Numbered from the stretch's first letter, positions 1 through 6,778 are shown. The stretch is 11,320 nt of DNA from an uncultured Planctomycetaceae bacterium (GCA_903958265.1 CAJBSQ010000341.1:1-11320), one strand, 5' to 3'. Made by a program: numbers and translations. The notes: generated by a model from the letters alone, not told the origin.

Positions 1-57
1 CAGTGGTTTACTCGTTCGGCCCGTCGAGCTAATGCCCTCGTCGCGGATTCTGCCGAG

Positions 58-130
<73 letters not shown>

Positions 131-169
131 GAGATGGGTGCGAACGCCGCGGCCATGGATCCTGCAATC

Positions 170-216
170 GGTGTGGGGTTTTGGTGGTGTGAGTGTGATG
201 TGGATGGAGTGTGTAT
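170..216 (-). other. Guanine-free transcribed tract in tRNA spacer
   Basis: The 140-base spacer between tRNA-Gly and tRNA-Thr(GGT) contains a stretch in which the plus strand has no C at all and is rich in GT and TGG. The tRNA precursor transcript would therefore have 47 bases without G, rich in C and A, and so should be unstructured. C-rich, G-poor RNA is the classic character of a Rho loading (rut) region. It could also be a flexible linker that helps tRNA processing. The composition is seen directly; the function is inference. Confidence 0.4.
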
Positions 217-270
217 CGGACGAGAATCGCTGGAGATTGAGGGGGGTCGGTTTGCCCGGCAGTCCGTCGA

Positions 271-341
271 AGCGGGTAGAGGGAATCGAACCCTCGTCTT
301 TAGCTTGGAAGGCTATTGCTCTACCATTGAGCTACACCCGC
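271..341 (-). tRNA. tRNA-Gly(TCC)
   Basis: The minus strand gives a 71-base cloverleaf. The acceptor stem is GCGGGTG/TACCCGC with a closing G-T pair and discriminator T at 271. The D stem is GCTC/GAGC, the anticodon loop is CTTCCAA, and the T stem is GAGGG/CCCTC with a TTCGATT loop. The anticodon TCC lies at 307-309 and reads GGA and GGG glycine codons. The outermost anticodon-stem position is an A-A mismatch, which is tolerable. CCA is not encoded. It corresponds by position and anticodon to glyT of the E. coli tufB operon. Confidence 0.95.
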
Positions 342-408
342 GTTTATGGATGCCGCGCCGAACTCCCTGCCGCTCACGGCCGAGGCCTCGCGGCGGACGG
401 GATGAGAC

Positions 409-491
409 AGGGGAGTGCAGGATTCGAACCTGCGAAGGCATAAGCCATCAGATTTACAGTCTGACCCCTTTGACCGCTCGGGAAACTCCCC
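409..491 (-). tRNA. tRNA-Tyr(GTA)
   Basis: This is an 83-base class II tRNA with the long variable arm typical of bacterial tRNA-Tyr. The acceptor stem is GGGGAGT/ACTCCCC with discriminator T at 409. The anticodon stem-loop is CAGACTGTAAATCTG with anticodon GTA at 455-457. The variable arm (ATGGCTTATGCCTTC region) is followed by a GCAGG/CCTGC T stem. CCA is not encoded. It corresponds to tyrU in the E. coli thrU-tyrU-glyT-thrT-tufB order. The 67-base spacer to tRNA-Gly holds nothing recognisable. Confidence 0.96.
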
Positions 492-608
492 TGTGGTGTA
501 CGGTGAACTCCTCTTCTCGTGTCTTCTCGTGGCTAAATCGTGTGAATGACTCGTGTGGCTGACTGCAGGGCTTGGGTTTCGTGGTGTGGCAACCGTGGCT
601 TGCTCATC

Positions 609-636
609 CTCGCTCGACCGTCCTCGCTCGATCGTC
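609..636. repeat. 14-bp tandem direct repeat, two copies
   Basis: Two adjacent 14-base units (CTCGCTCGACCGTC and CTCGCTCGATCGTC) differ at one position. They lie in the 240-base spacer between tRNA-Tyr and the first tRNA-Thr. The rest of that spacer (492-731) shows no gene, no further tRNA and no clear promoter or terminator. It is probably a slippage duplication in transcribed spacer DNA; no function is evident. Confidence 0.6.
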
Positions 637-731
637 AACCAGACTGGCCGCATGCACCGTTCCAAGCCGCCTCCACAACGTGTGGACAGCCGCCGGGGCG
701 GTGGTCCGCCGGTGCCATCGTGGTCATGGTG

Positions 732-804
732 AGCTAGCGGCGGGAGTTGAACCCGCAACCTGCTGATTACAAATCAGCTGCTCTGCCAATTGAGCTACGC
801 TAGC
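732..804 (-). tRNA. tRNA-Thr(TGT)
   Basis: The minus strand forms a 73-base cloverleaf. The acceptor stem is GCTAGCG/CGCTAGC with discriminator T at 732, the D stem is GCTC/GAGC, and the anticodon stem is GCTGA/TCAGC around loop TTTGTAA. The T stem is GCGGG/CCCGC. The anticodon TGT is at 769-771 and reads ACA and ACG threonine codons. CCA is not encoded. It is the first tRNA transcribed in the cluster, matching thrU of E. coli in identity and order, and a plausible promoter lies upstream at 831-858. Confidence 0.96.
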
Positions 805-830
805 GGCCGGTCGGAACCGCGAAACCTTGA

Positions 831-858
831 AGTGTACGGATTCGATCTTCTCCCGCAA
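831..858 (-). promoter_or_regulatory. Putative sigma-70-type promoter of tRNA cluster
   Basis: Reading the minus strand, a -35 like TTGCGG (853-858) is followed after 16 bases by a -10 like TACACT (831-836). Transcription would start near 825, about 20 bases before the first tRNA-Thr. Matches to the consensus hexamers are partial (3 of 6 and 4 of 6). The call rests on spacing and position as well as sequence. Confidence 0.4.
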
Positions 859-862
859 GATG

Positions 863-913
863 GCCGTTTCCAACGGCTTTACGGTGCTTTTCCGCCGTCG
901 GCCGCCTGGCCGA
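863..913 (-). terminator. Two GC-rich hairpins between phosphatase gene and tRNA promoter
   Basis: Two perfect small hairpins lie just past the stop of the minus-strand phosphatase gene. One is GCCGTT-TCC-AACGGC at 863-877; the other is TCGGCC-GCCT-GGCCGA at 898-913. Neither is followed by a T tract on the minus strand, so they are not classic intrinsic terminators. Their position, separating the gene end from the tRNA promoter, suggests 3'-end protection or a weak terminator. Confidence 0.28.
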
Positions 914-928
914 GCCCCGCGGCAGAGA

Positions 929-2113
929 TCAGGCGAAGGCCAGCTCCAGCATCGAGAAATCGTCGTGGAAGTCGTCCCGCTGGGAGAGCGTGCGGACCCG
1001 GGTCACAAGGGCGTCGATCGGGCTCTCGGGGCCTGCCGGAGCGGTGGCGAGCGTGGTCACGAACTCGTCGAACGGCCACATGGAGCCGTCGGGACGGCTG
1101 ATTTCAAAGGCCCCGTCACTAAATACGAACAGCCGGGCGGCCGGGGGCACCACCACCTCGCCGGCCCCAAACTCCAGTCCGTCGACGGCCCCGATCAGGG
1201 GGCCATCGGAATCCAGGAACCGTGGCGTCGGGTCCCCTTCCACGAGCAGAAGGGCAGGGGGATGACCTCCGCCAGCCCACCGCATGGTCCGGCTGCCGCG
1301 GTGAAAAACGCCATACCAGACCGTGAAAAACATGTCGTTCTGCCGTTCCATGGGGAAGGCGCGGTTGAGCGCTGCCAGCACGGCGCCGGGATCGTGAAAG
1401 TCGGTATGGGGCAGGGCCTCGCTCCGAATGGCATTCAGCGCTGAGACCGAGAGCAACGCCGCTCCCACCCCGTGACCGCAGACGTCGAGCAGATACACCG
1501 CGAAGTGCTCGGCATCGAGATTGTGATACCCGAAGGCATCTCCCCCGAGCGCGGCCGACGGGATGAACCGCCAGTCGGCGCGGATGCCTTGGTGATCCTG
1601 GGGAGCGGGAAGCAGCGATCGCACGTAGTCGGCCGCGGTGGCAAGGTCGTTGGCCAGCACCTGCCGGCTCGCCTCGAGGGCGGCGAAGGCCTCGTTTCGC
1701 TCCACGAGCGCGACGTAGCCCCGAGAGTGGTATCGCACTCGAGCCAGGAGTTCGAGGCGGTCGGGCAGTTTGACGATGTAGTCGTTTGCCCCCACAGCGA
1801 AGGCTTCTGCCTTCACGGCCGGCTCCTCCTTGGTGGAGAGCACGATGATGGGCACGTCACGAAACCTGTCGTCGGCGCGAAACCGTCGCACCAGCGTGAG
1901 CCCGTCGATCTCGGGCATGACCAGGTCCTGCAGGATCACCGTCGGCTGCACCTCGGCGGCCTTGTCCAGGGCGGCGGCCGCGTCTTTGCAGTAGTGGAAG
2001 CCGATCCCCTCCTCTCCGGCAAACATCCGCCTCACGGCCTCGCCGATGATCGGCTGGTCGTCGACAAGGAGCACGGTGACGCCGCGAGGGGCGGAGGCTT
2101 CGGGAGCGGCCAC
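929..2113 (-). CDS. Response regulator fused to PP2C-type Ser/Thr phosphatase (RsbU/SpoIIE-like)
   Basis: This is a cytoplasmic signalling protein of 394 residues counted from a GTG start at 2113. Residues 12-130 are a CheY-like receiver: acidic pair D18/D19, phosphoacceptor D63 in ILQDLVMP, S93 in VLSTKE, and K115 in NDYIVKLPD. A short helical linker (about 131-165) precedes a PP2C/SpoIIE phosphatase domain (about 175-392) with GGD (D192), DVCGHG (D210), GGGHPPA, FSDG (D333) and HDDF (D384/D385), so the metal-binding acidic residues are intact. Phosphorylation of the receiver probably gates dephosphorylation of an anti-sigma antagonist (STAS) protein, as in RsbU-type partner switching; no such partner is in this window. 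The GTG is preceded by AAGGA. An in-frame ATG at 2254 would add 47 residues but sits beside the loop of a strong inverted repeat and encodes an atypical leader. The N-terminus is uncertain; the domains are secure. Confidence 0.9.
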   Translation of the reverse strand: MAAPEASAPRGVTVLLVDDQPIIGEAVRRMFAGEEGIGFHYCKDAAAALDKAAEVQPTVILQDLVMPEIDGLTLVRRFRADDRFRDVPIIVLSTKEEPAVKAEAFAVGANDYIVKLPDRLELLARVRYHSRGYVALVERNEAFAALEASRQVLANDLATAADYVRSLLPAPQDHQGIRADWRFIPSAALGGDAFGYHNLDAEHFAVYLLDVCGHGVGAALLSVSALNAIRSEALPHTDFHDPGAVLAALNRAFPMERQNDMFFTVWYGVFHRGSRTMRWAGGGHPPALLLVEGDPTPRFLDSDGPLIGAVDGLEFGAGEVVVPPAARLFVFSDGAFEISRPDGSMWPFDEFVTTLATAPAGPESPIDALVTRVRTLSQRDDFHDDFSMLELAFA

Positions 2114-2232
2114 TTCCAGCGACGTTCCTTGATCGGGAGCCGAACTCGCTGGATGGTAGCAGACTGCCGAACATGCCTGCAGCCAGACCGCGGAAAACGA
2201 GGCATTTCGCTTGGCCCGGCAGACCGGGGGCG

Positions 2233-2270
2233 TCGCCGGCGGGCCGGGGACCATCCCCGCCCGCCGGCGA
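2233..2270. repeat. 17-bp inverted repeat in divergent intergenic region
   Basis: The arms at 2233-2250 and 2254-2270 pair over 17 bp with one bulged C, around the 3-base loop CCA. It lies between the divergent phosphatase and ATPase genes, close to a possible ATPase promoter. Neither side has a T tract, and neither gene ends here, so a terminator is unlikely. It may be an operator, a cruciform or 5'-leader hairpin, or a copy of a palindromic repeat family. Confidence 0.65.
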
Positions 2271-2271
2271 G

Positions 2272-2300
2272 TTGCATGATTTGGGGCGGCGACGTTGAAT
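2272..2300 (+). promoter_or_regulatory. Putative promoter of the ATPase-purU operon
   Basis: TTGCAT (2272-2277) and TTGAAT (2295-2300) are separated by 17 bases, the ideal sigma-70 spacing. They match the consensus hexamers at 3 and 4 of 6 positions. Transcription would begin near 2307, leaving about a 30-base leader before the ATG. The inverted repeat at 2233-2270 abuts the -35 side. This is a weak match judged by eye. Confidence 0.3.
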
Positions 2301-2338
2301 CGTGGCATTCGTCCCCCCGAACGCCGCGGAGCGCAGCC

Positions 2339-4825
2339 ATGGCCGCTGAAAAGAAGAGTCGATCGCGGAGCACGCCCAAGGATCCCCTGCCCGCGGCGAT
2401 CGAAGGGCTGGGTGTCTTCTATCTCGGCCGCAAGGTCGATGCCGCCAGCGGCACCACCACAGCGGAACCGCTCCTCGTCGACGCCAAGCGATTCACCACG
2501 CATGCGGTCTGCGTCGGCATGACCGGCAGCGGCAAAACCGGGCTGCTGATCGGCCTGATCGAGGAGGCCGCCCTCGACGGCATTCCCACGCTGGTCATTG
2601 ATCCAAAGGGAGACCTCGCCAACGTTCTGCTCTCGTTTCCCAACCTCGCGCCGGCTGATTTCCTCCCCTGGGTCGAGCCGGAGGCCGCCCGACGGGAAGG
2701 TGTGAGCCTCGAGGAACTGGCCGACCGCACCGCCCGGAAATGGTCCGAGGGTCTCGAGGCGAGCGGGCAGTCGGGCGACCGGATCCGCCGCCTCCACGAC
2801 GCCGCCGAGATGGCGGTCTACACGCCGGGCAGTCGCACCGGCCGGCCGCTGGCGATGCTCGGCAGCTTCGACCCACCCCCCGCCGCGATCCTCGACGATC
2901 CCGAGGCTCGTCGCGAACGGATCGAGTCGCTCGTGTCGGCAATCCTGGCGCTGGTCGGCATCGACGGCGAACCGGGCCGCAGCCGGGAGCATGTGCTGCT
3001 CGCGACGATTCTCGACACGCTCTGGCGGAGCGGCCAGAAGGTCGACTTCGGCACGCTCGTGCGGTCGATCCCCGCGCCTCCCATCGAGCGGGTGGGCTTC
3101 CTCGATCTGGAAAACTTCTTCCCGGCCGGAGACCGCTTTCAGCTGGCGAGCCGGCTGAACACCGTGGCTGCCGCGCCGGGCTTCGAGGCCTGGCTCGATG
3201 GCGAGCCGCTCGACGTCGGCCGGCTCCTCTGGACGGCCGACGGACGGCCGCGGGTCGCGGTCGTGTCGATCGCCCACCTCGCCGACACGCAGCGGATGGC
3301 CTTCGTGACGCTGCTCGCGGGGGCCACCGTTTCGTGGATGCGGTCGCAGGGGGGCACCTCGTCGTTGAAGGCCTTGTTCCTGATGGACGAGGTGTTCGGC
3401 TACATGCCTCCCACGGCCAATCCACCGAGCAAGACGCCAATGCTCACACTCATGAAACAGGCGCGGGCCTACGGGCTGGGGGTGGTGCTCGCGACGCAGA
3501 ATCCGGTCGACCTCGACTACAAGGGGCTGTCCAACGCCGGCCTCTGGTTTCTGGGCCGGCTGCAGACGGCGCGAGACAAGTCGCGGGTGCTCGACGGCCT
3601 CGAAGGCGCCGCACAGGCGTCCGGCGGCTCGTTCGACCGCTCCCGGCTCGATGCCCTGCTCTCGGGCCTCGAGCAGCGCCGCTTTCTGCTGCACAGCGTC
3701 CACGGCGAGGAGGAGACGCTCTTTCAGAGCCGCTGGACGATGGCCTACCTCCGCGGCCCGCTGCTCCGCGAAGAGATCCGCCGGCTGACCGCGGCCGCCG
3801 CCGCAACGCCCGCCACGACCTCCGGCCGGCCACAGCCCACGCTGGAGGCAACGCCCGTCGCCGGCGGCCGACAGGGGGGCCCGCGTCCTCTGCTGCCGCC
3901 TGGCGTGCGAGAGGTGTTTCTCGCTCCCGACGGAGCCGTGCCGATCGAAGCCGGCATCCAGTACACGCCGGCAATCCTCGGCAGGGCGCGGGTCCGCTAC
4001 GCGAAGGCCACCGCGGGCATCGAGGTTGATCGCGAAGTGGTCTGCCTCGCGGCCGCGGGCGACGCCCTGGGCGAATCGGCCTGGGAATCCGCCGAGCAGT
4101 TCGCCGAAACCCCGCACCTCGAACCCGCGCCCCGCGCCGGCTCGTTCGCGCCACTGCCCGCGGCGCTCGCCGGCCCCCGCGGCTACGCGTCGCTCGCCAC
4201 ATCCCTCAAGAGCCACCTCGGTCGCACCTCCAAGCTCACGGCCTGGTCGGCGCCGGCAATCGGCGCCGTGTCGCGGCCCGGTGAAACCGAGGGGGAGTTC
4301 CGCGTGCGGATCGCCCAGCGGGTGAAGGAATGGCGGGACGAGCAGATCGAGAAGGTGCGCGACAAGCACGCGACGAAGCTCGCATCGCTGACCGATCGCA
4401 TCGAGCGGGCCCGCCAGAAAGTGGAGCGGGAGAAGGCCGAGGCCAAGAACCAGTCGCTGCAGACCTACGTCTCGATCGGCACTGCCGTGCTCGGCGCGCT
4501 CCTCGGCCGAAAGAAGGCCAGCGCCACCACGATCGGCCGCGCCGCCACGTCGATGCGGTCGGCCAGCCGCGCGGCCCGCCAGCAGGCCGACGTTGCCCAT
4601 GCCGAGGAGAGCCTGACGACCCTCGAGGAGAAGCGGGGCCTGCTCGAAGAGGAGATCGAGACAGACCTCGAGCGCATCCGGCTCGAGTCGGGTTCCGACT
4701 CGATCGCGCTGGAGCCGATTGACATCCCCGCCAAGAAGACCGACATCACGGTCGAGGAAGTGGTGCTCGCGTGGGTGCCGGCGCCGACCGGGCCCATGCG
4801 GGCTGAACGGGGGGCCTGGGGATGA
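2339..4825 (+). CDS. HerA/DUF87-like P-loop ATPase with C-terminal coiled coil
   Basis: The protein has 828 residues. The ATP-binding core resembles HerA/FtsK-type hexameric DNA or protein pumps: Walker A GMTGSGKT (60-67), an IDPKGD motif (87-92) typical of DUF87/HerA-like enzymes, Walker B FLMDE (347-351), and a sensor-like ATQNP (385-389) followed by a GRLQTARDKSRVL segment that may hold an arginine finger. After about residue 480 comes a Pro/Ala linker and a less conserved domain. Charged helices that should form coiled coil lie near 660-707 and 754-785, flanking a short glycine-spaced hydrophobic stretch (710-723). No signal peptide is visible. The ATG at 2339 has GGAG seven bases upstream. 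The stop overlaps the purU start (ATGA), so the two are co-transcribed. The substrate is unknown: HerA relatives act in DNA end processing, but no NurA nuclease is adjacent. Assignment to the ATPase superfamily is firm; the biological role is not. Confidence 0.85.
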   Translation: MAAEKKSRSRSTPKDPLPAAIEGLGVFYLGRKVDAASGTTTAEPLLVDAKRFTTHAVCVGMTGSGKTGLLIGLIEEAALDGIPTLVIDPKGDLANVLLSFPNLAPADFLPWVEPEAARREGVSLEELADRTARKWSEGLEASGQSGDRIRRLHDAAEMAVYTPGSRTGRPLAMLGSFDPPPAAILDDPEARRERIESLVSAILALVGIDGEPGRSREHVLLATILDTLWRSGQKVDFGTLVRSIPAPPIERVGFLDLENFFPAGDRFQLASRLNTVAAAPGFEAWLDGEPLDVGRLLWTADGRPRVAVVSIAHLADTQRMAFVTLLAGATVSWMRSQGGTSSLKALFLMDEVFGYMPPTANPPSKTPMLTLMKQARAYGLGVVLATQNPVDLDYKGLSNAGLWFLGRLQTARDKSRVLDGLEGAAQASGGSFDRSRLDALLSGLEQRRFLLHSVHGEEETLFQSRWTMAYLRGPLLREEIRRLTAAAAATPATTSGRPQPTLEATPVAGGRQGGPRPLLPPGVREVFLAPDGAVPIEAGIQYTPAILGRARVRYAKATAGIEVDREVVCLAAAGDALGESAWESAEQFAETPHLEPAPRAGSFAPLPAALAGPRGYASLATSLKSHLGRTSKLTAWSAPAIGAVSRPGETEGEFRVRIAQRVKEWRDEQIEKVRDKHATKLASLTDRIERARQKVEREKAEAKNQSLQTYVSIGTAVLGALLGRKKASATTIGRAATSMRSASRAARQQADVAHAEESLTTLEEKRGLLEEEIETDLERIRLESGSDSIALEPIDIPAKKTDITVEEVVLAWVPAPTGPMRAERGAWG

Positions 4826-5679
4826 GCGGATCAAGCAACCGCGAGATCGTGCTCGTTGACTGCCCCGACGAGGTCGGCCTGATCTACCGGATCACCGGCG
4901 TGCTCCAAGGGCGACGGCTCAACATCGAGAGCAACCATGAGTTTGTCGACGCCTCGGCCGGCCACTTTTTCTTCCGCGCGGAGGTGAAGCCTGCTGGGGA
5001 GCCGGTGCCGCCCGACCTCCTCCGCGACGATCTGGTCGCCGTGCTGCCGCCGGGGGCCCGGGTGCGGGTCACCCGCGAGGGCCGGCGGCCCATCGTGGTC
5101 TGCGTGACCCGCGAGCCCCACTGCCTGGGCGAACTGCTGCTGCTCGACGCCGTCGGCGACCTGCCCGGCAGGATCGTCGCGGTGGTCGCCAACCACGACA
5201 ACCTCCGCAGCCTCGTGGAGCGGTTCGGGGTGCCATTTCACCACGTGCCGCACGAGGGACTCTCGCGTGACGCCCACGAGCGCAACCTGCTCGAGGCCAT
5301 CGACGCCCATGCCCCCGACTACGTGGTGCTGGCCCGCTACATGAGGGTGCTGTCGGCTGCCGCCGTCGCGCGATACCGCGACCGGATCGTCAACATCCAC
5401 CACTCGTTCCTGCCCGCCTTCGCCGGTGCGAGCCCCTACCGCCAAGCGTTCGCCCGGGGCGTCAAGCTGATCGGAGCGACGGCCCACTTCGTCACTGAAG
5501 AACTCGACGCAGGGCCGATCATCGCGCAAGACGTGACGCCGGTAGACCACACGTTCACGCCCGAGCGGATGGCGCAGGCGGGCCGCGACGTCGAGAAACT
5601 CGTGCTGGCCCGCGCCGTGCGACTGGTGCTCGAGGAGCGGGTCTTCCTGCACGGCCCGCGGGCCGTGGTGTTTGGGTGA
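4822..5679 (+). CDS. purU: Formyltetrahydrofolate deformylase
   Basis: PurU hydrolyses 10-formyl-tetrahydrofolate to formate and tetrahydrofolate. This balances one-carbon pools and can supply formate for PurT-dependent purine synthesis. The 285 residues fit the family's usual length of about 280. An N-terminal ACT-like regulatory domain (about 7-85; VDCPDEVGLIYRITGVL) is followed by a formyltransferase fold (about 90-280). The catalytic triad of that fold is visible as N191 in VNIHHSFLP, H193/H194, and D229 in EELDAGPII; GATAHFV is also typical. The start is fixed by the ATGA overlap with the upstream ATPase gene, which implies translational coupling. A GC-rich hairpin directly after the stop probably ends the operon. 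The pairing with a HerA-like ATPase has no obvious metabolic logic. Confidence 0.93.
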   Translation: MSGSSNREIVLVDCPDEVGLIYRITGVLQGRRLNIESNHEFVDASAGHFFFRAEVKPAGEPVPPDLLRDDLVAVLPPGARVRVTREGRRPIVVCVTREPHCLGELLLLDAVGDLPGRIVAVVANHDNLRSLVERFGVPFHHVPHEGLSRDAHERNLLEAIDAHAPDYVVLARYMRVLSAAAVARYRDRIVNIHHSFLPAFAGASPYRQAFARGVKLIGATAHFVTEELDAGPIIAQDVTPVDHTFTPERMAQAGRDVEKLVLARAVRLVLEERVFLHGPRAVVFG

Positions 5680-5697
5680 GCCCCGCGCCGGGGCTTC
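5680..5697 (+). terminator. Hairpin terminator after purU
   Basis: A perfect 6-bp GC stem (GCCCCG-CGC-CGGGGC, 5680-5694) begins one base after the purU stop and is followed by TTCTCC. The T run is short, so this is a modest intrinsic terminator. It sits in a 42-base gap between convergent genes and could act in both directions. Confidence 0.5.
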
Positions 5698-5721
5698 TCC
5701 GACCCAACCGCAGGCGTGGGG

Positions 5722-6147
5722 TCAGGGCTCGTCGCGGACATCGCGGACATACTTGTGGCACTGCACGCACTTCATGGTCACTTCCATCCATGCCAGTGCC
5801 GCCCCGTCGAGGTTGTGGCTCTTGGCCGCTTTCCGCAGGCTGTCGCACGAGCGGCGAAAGTCGGCGCTCTGCCGAGCGTAGTCTTCCGTCTGCAGCACCT
5901 GCCAGCTGGCGTCCTCGCTGGCGAGCGACAGTTCCTGCGCGCCCTTGTCGATCAGGTCGTAGTCTTCGATGGCAAGGCCCTCGAGCACGTTCTGCGAGTG
6001 CGCCAGCTTCGCCCGCATGAAGACGGCGACCTGGTCGGGCCGCGTCGTTGACTCATCGGCGGTCGGTCGCGAACCGGTGACGGCCGCGACCGCCAGCACC
6101 ACGATCCCCGCGGCAACTGCCAGACGCGGCACGCCGCGGCTAGTCAC
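5722..6147 (-). CDS. Membrane-anchored c-type haem protein, cytochrome c'-like
   Basis: This small protein has 141 residues counted from a GTG start. Residues 6-24 form a hydrophobic N-terminal segment (signal or uncleaved anchor), placing the rest outside the cytoplasmic membrane. The remainder is mostly amphipathic helix and ends in CVQCH (127-131), a single CxxCH haem-c attachment site in the last helix, as in cytochrome c' and c556 four-helix bundles. M44 in the first mature helix could be the sixth haem ligand, as in c556; that is inference. The GTG at 6147 overlaps the stop of the upstream hemerythrin-like gene, with GAGGA about 10 bases before it, so the two genes are translationally coupled. 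Longer in-frame starts would run inside the hemerythrin gene. Likely roles are electron transfer or binding of a small gas such as NO. Confidence 0.78.
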   Translation of the reverse strand: MTSRGVPRLAVAAGIVVLAVAAVTGSRPTADESTTRPDQVAVFMRAKLAHSQNVLEGLAIEDYDLIDKGAQELSLASEDASWQVLQTEDYARQSADFRRSCDSLRKAAKSHNLDGAALAWMEVTMKCVQCHKYVRDVRDEP

Positions 6148-6601
6148 CGAAGCCCAGATCCTCGTTGTAGCCTGCCTGCACGACGGCATTCTCGTTCCTT
6201 TCATGGGCGAGGAGATGGTCGGCGAAAACGGAGAAACCACGGGAGGCCTCGCTCCACGCCGCGTCTGAAGTATCACGGTGACCGACTGATTCCAGCAAGG
6301 AGTCGAGTTCGGCGAGCAATCGCGGGTGGTCGGCAATCACGTCGCTGGCCGCGCCAGAGAGCCGTGGCATGCGGGCGATCGACTCCTCCAGGAATCCCCC
6401 CGTTTCCTCCTGCTCGAAGTGCTCCCGCAGGTGCTCGCGGAGTTCCGCGAGCAGTTTCGCCACTGCGTCGATCCGGTGCGGGCCAGCCGCGACGGGCTCG
6501 GCGTACGCCGCCTTCAGGGTCAGCAACCGCGAATGGAGCTCTCGATGATGCCCGAGGATGTGCCCGAGGATCACCGGATCGATACGATCAGACGGCACCA
6601 T
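6140..6601 (-). CDS. Hemerythrin-like (HHE) domain protein
   Basis: The 153-residue protein has no signal peptide and fits one hemerythrin-type four-helix bundle binding a di-iron centre. Candidate metal ligands occur in the family's order: histidines in helix 1 (H14, H18, H19, H23), H57 and H61 with E65 in helix 2 (HLREHFEQEE), H92 in helix 3 (ADHPRLL), and H129 with H133/E134/E137 in helix 4 (DHLLAHERNE). Which of them bind iron cannot be fixed by eye. Members bind O2, sense NO or redox state, or protect iron centres. The ATG at 6601 has GAGG six bases upstream. The stop overlaps the GTG of the downstream cytochrome-like gene, so the products are probably used together. It faces the RMD1-family gene divergently. 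Confidence 0.85.
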   Translation of the reverse strand: MVPSDRIDPVILGHILGHHRELHSRLLTLKAAYAEPVAAGPHRIDAVAKLLAELREHLREHFEQEETGGFLEESIARMPRLSGAASDVIADHPRLLAELDSLLESVGHRDTSDAAWSEASRGFSVFADHLLAHERNENAVVQAGYNEDLGFGD

Positions 6602-6778
6602 CGTGCACCTCGTTTGACGGAACGGTGGCCTGCCCTGCCGCTGGATTGTTAGGCTAGAGCGGTGGACGGGTTCGGGTGTTCGCGGTCGGCCCTCGTTTCA
6701 CCGGTGGATTCACGCTCGGCCGGTCTCGCCGGTAGTGGACACCTTGCCGCATCCGCACGCCGTTCCGGAGCATCGACC

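Noticed and set aside
2114..2254. ATG start at 2254 for the phosphatase gene
   Set aside because: It would start beside the loop of a 17-bp hairpin and add a Cys/Pro/Ala-rich leader of 47 residues not expected before a receiver domain. Kept as a minor alternative only.
1472..2338. In-frame upstream extension of the ATPase on the plus strand
   Set aside because: It is antisense to the receiver-PP2C gene, has no domain, and the ATG at 2339 has a good ribosome site and a family-like N-terminus.
2114..4834. Minus-strand frame continuous with the phosphatase gene and open for over 900 further codons opposite the ATPase
   Set aside because: It is the mirror of a GC-rich, codon-biased gene; its translation is Arg/Gly/His-rich with no domain, while the plus strand has Walker A and B motifs and a purU overlap. 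Only the part left of about 2113 shows domains.
4831..5652. 273-codon minus-strand frame opposite purU
   Set aside because: It mirrors purU; the plus-strand product has the full deformylase catalytic set.
5701..5723. GACCC/GGGTC inverted repeat as a terminator for the minus-strand cytochrome gene
   Set aside because: Only a 5-bp stem with a long loop, overlapping the stop codon and without a T tract; too weak to call.
6148..6336. Upstream extension of the cytochrome-like gene to an ATG at 6336
   Set aside because: It lies wholly within the hemerythrin-like gene in another frame and would place the signal anchor 60 or more residues inside the protein.
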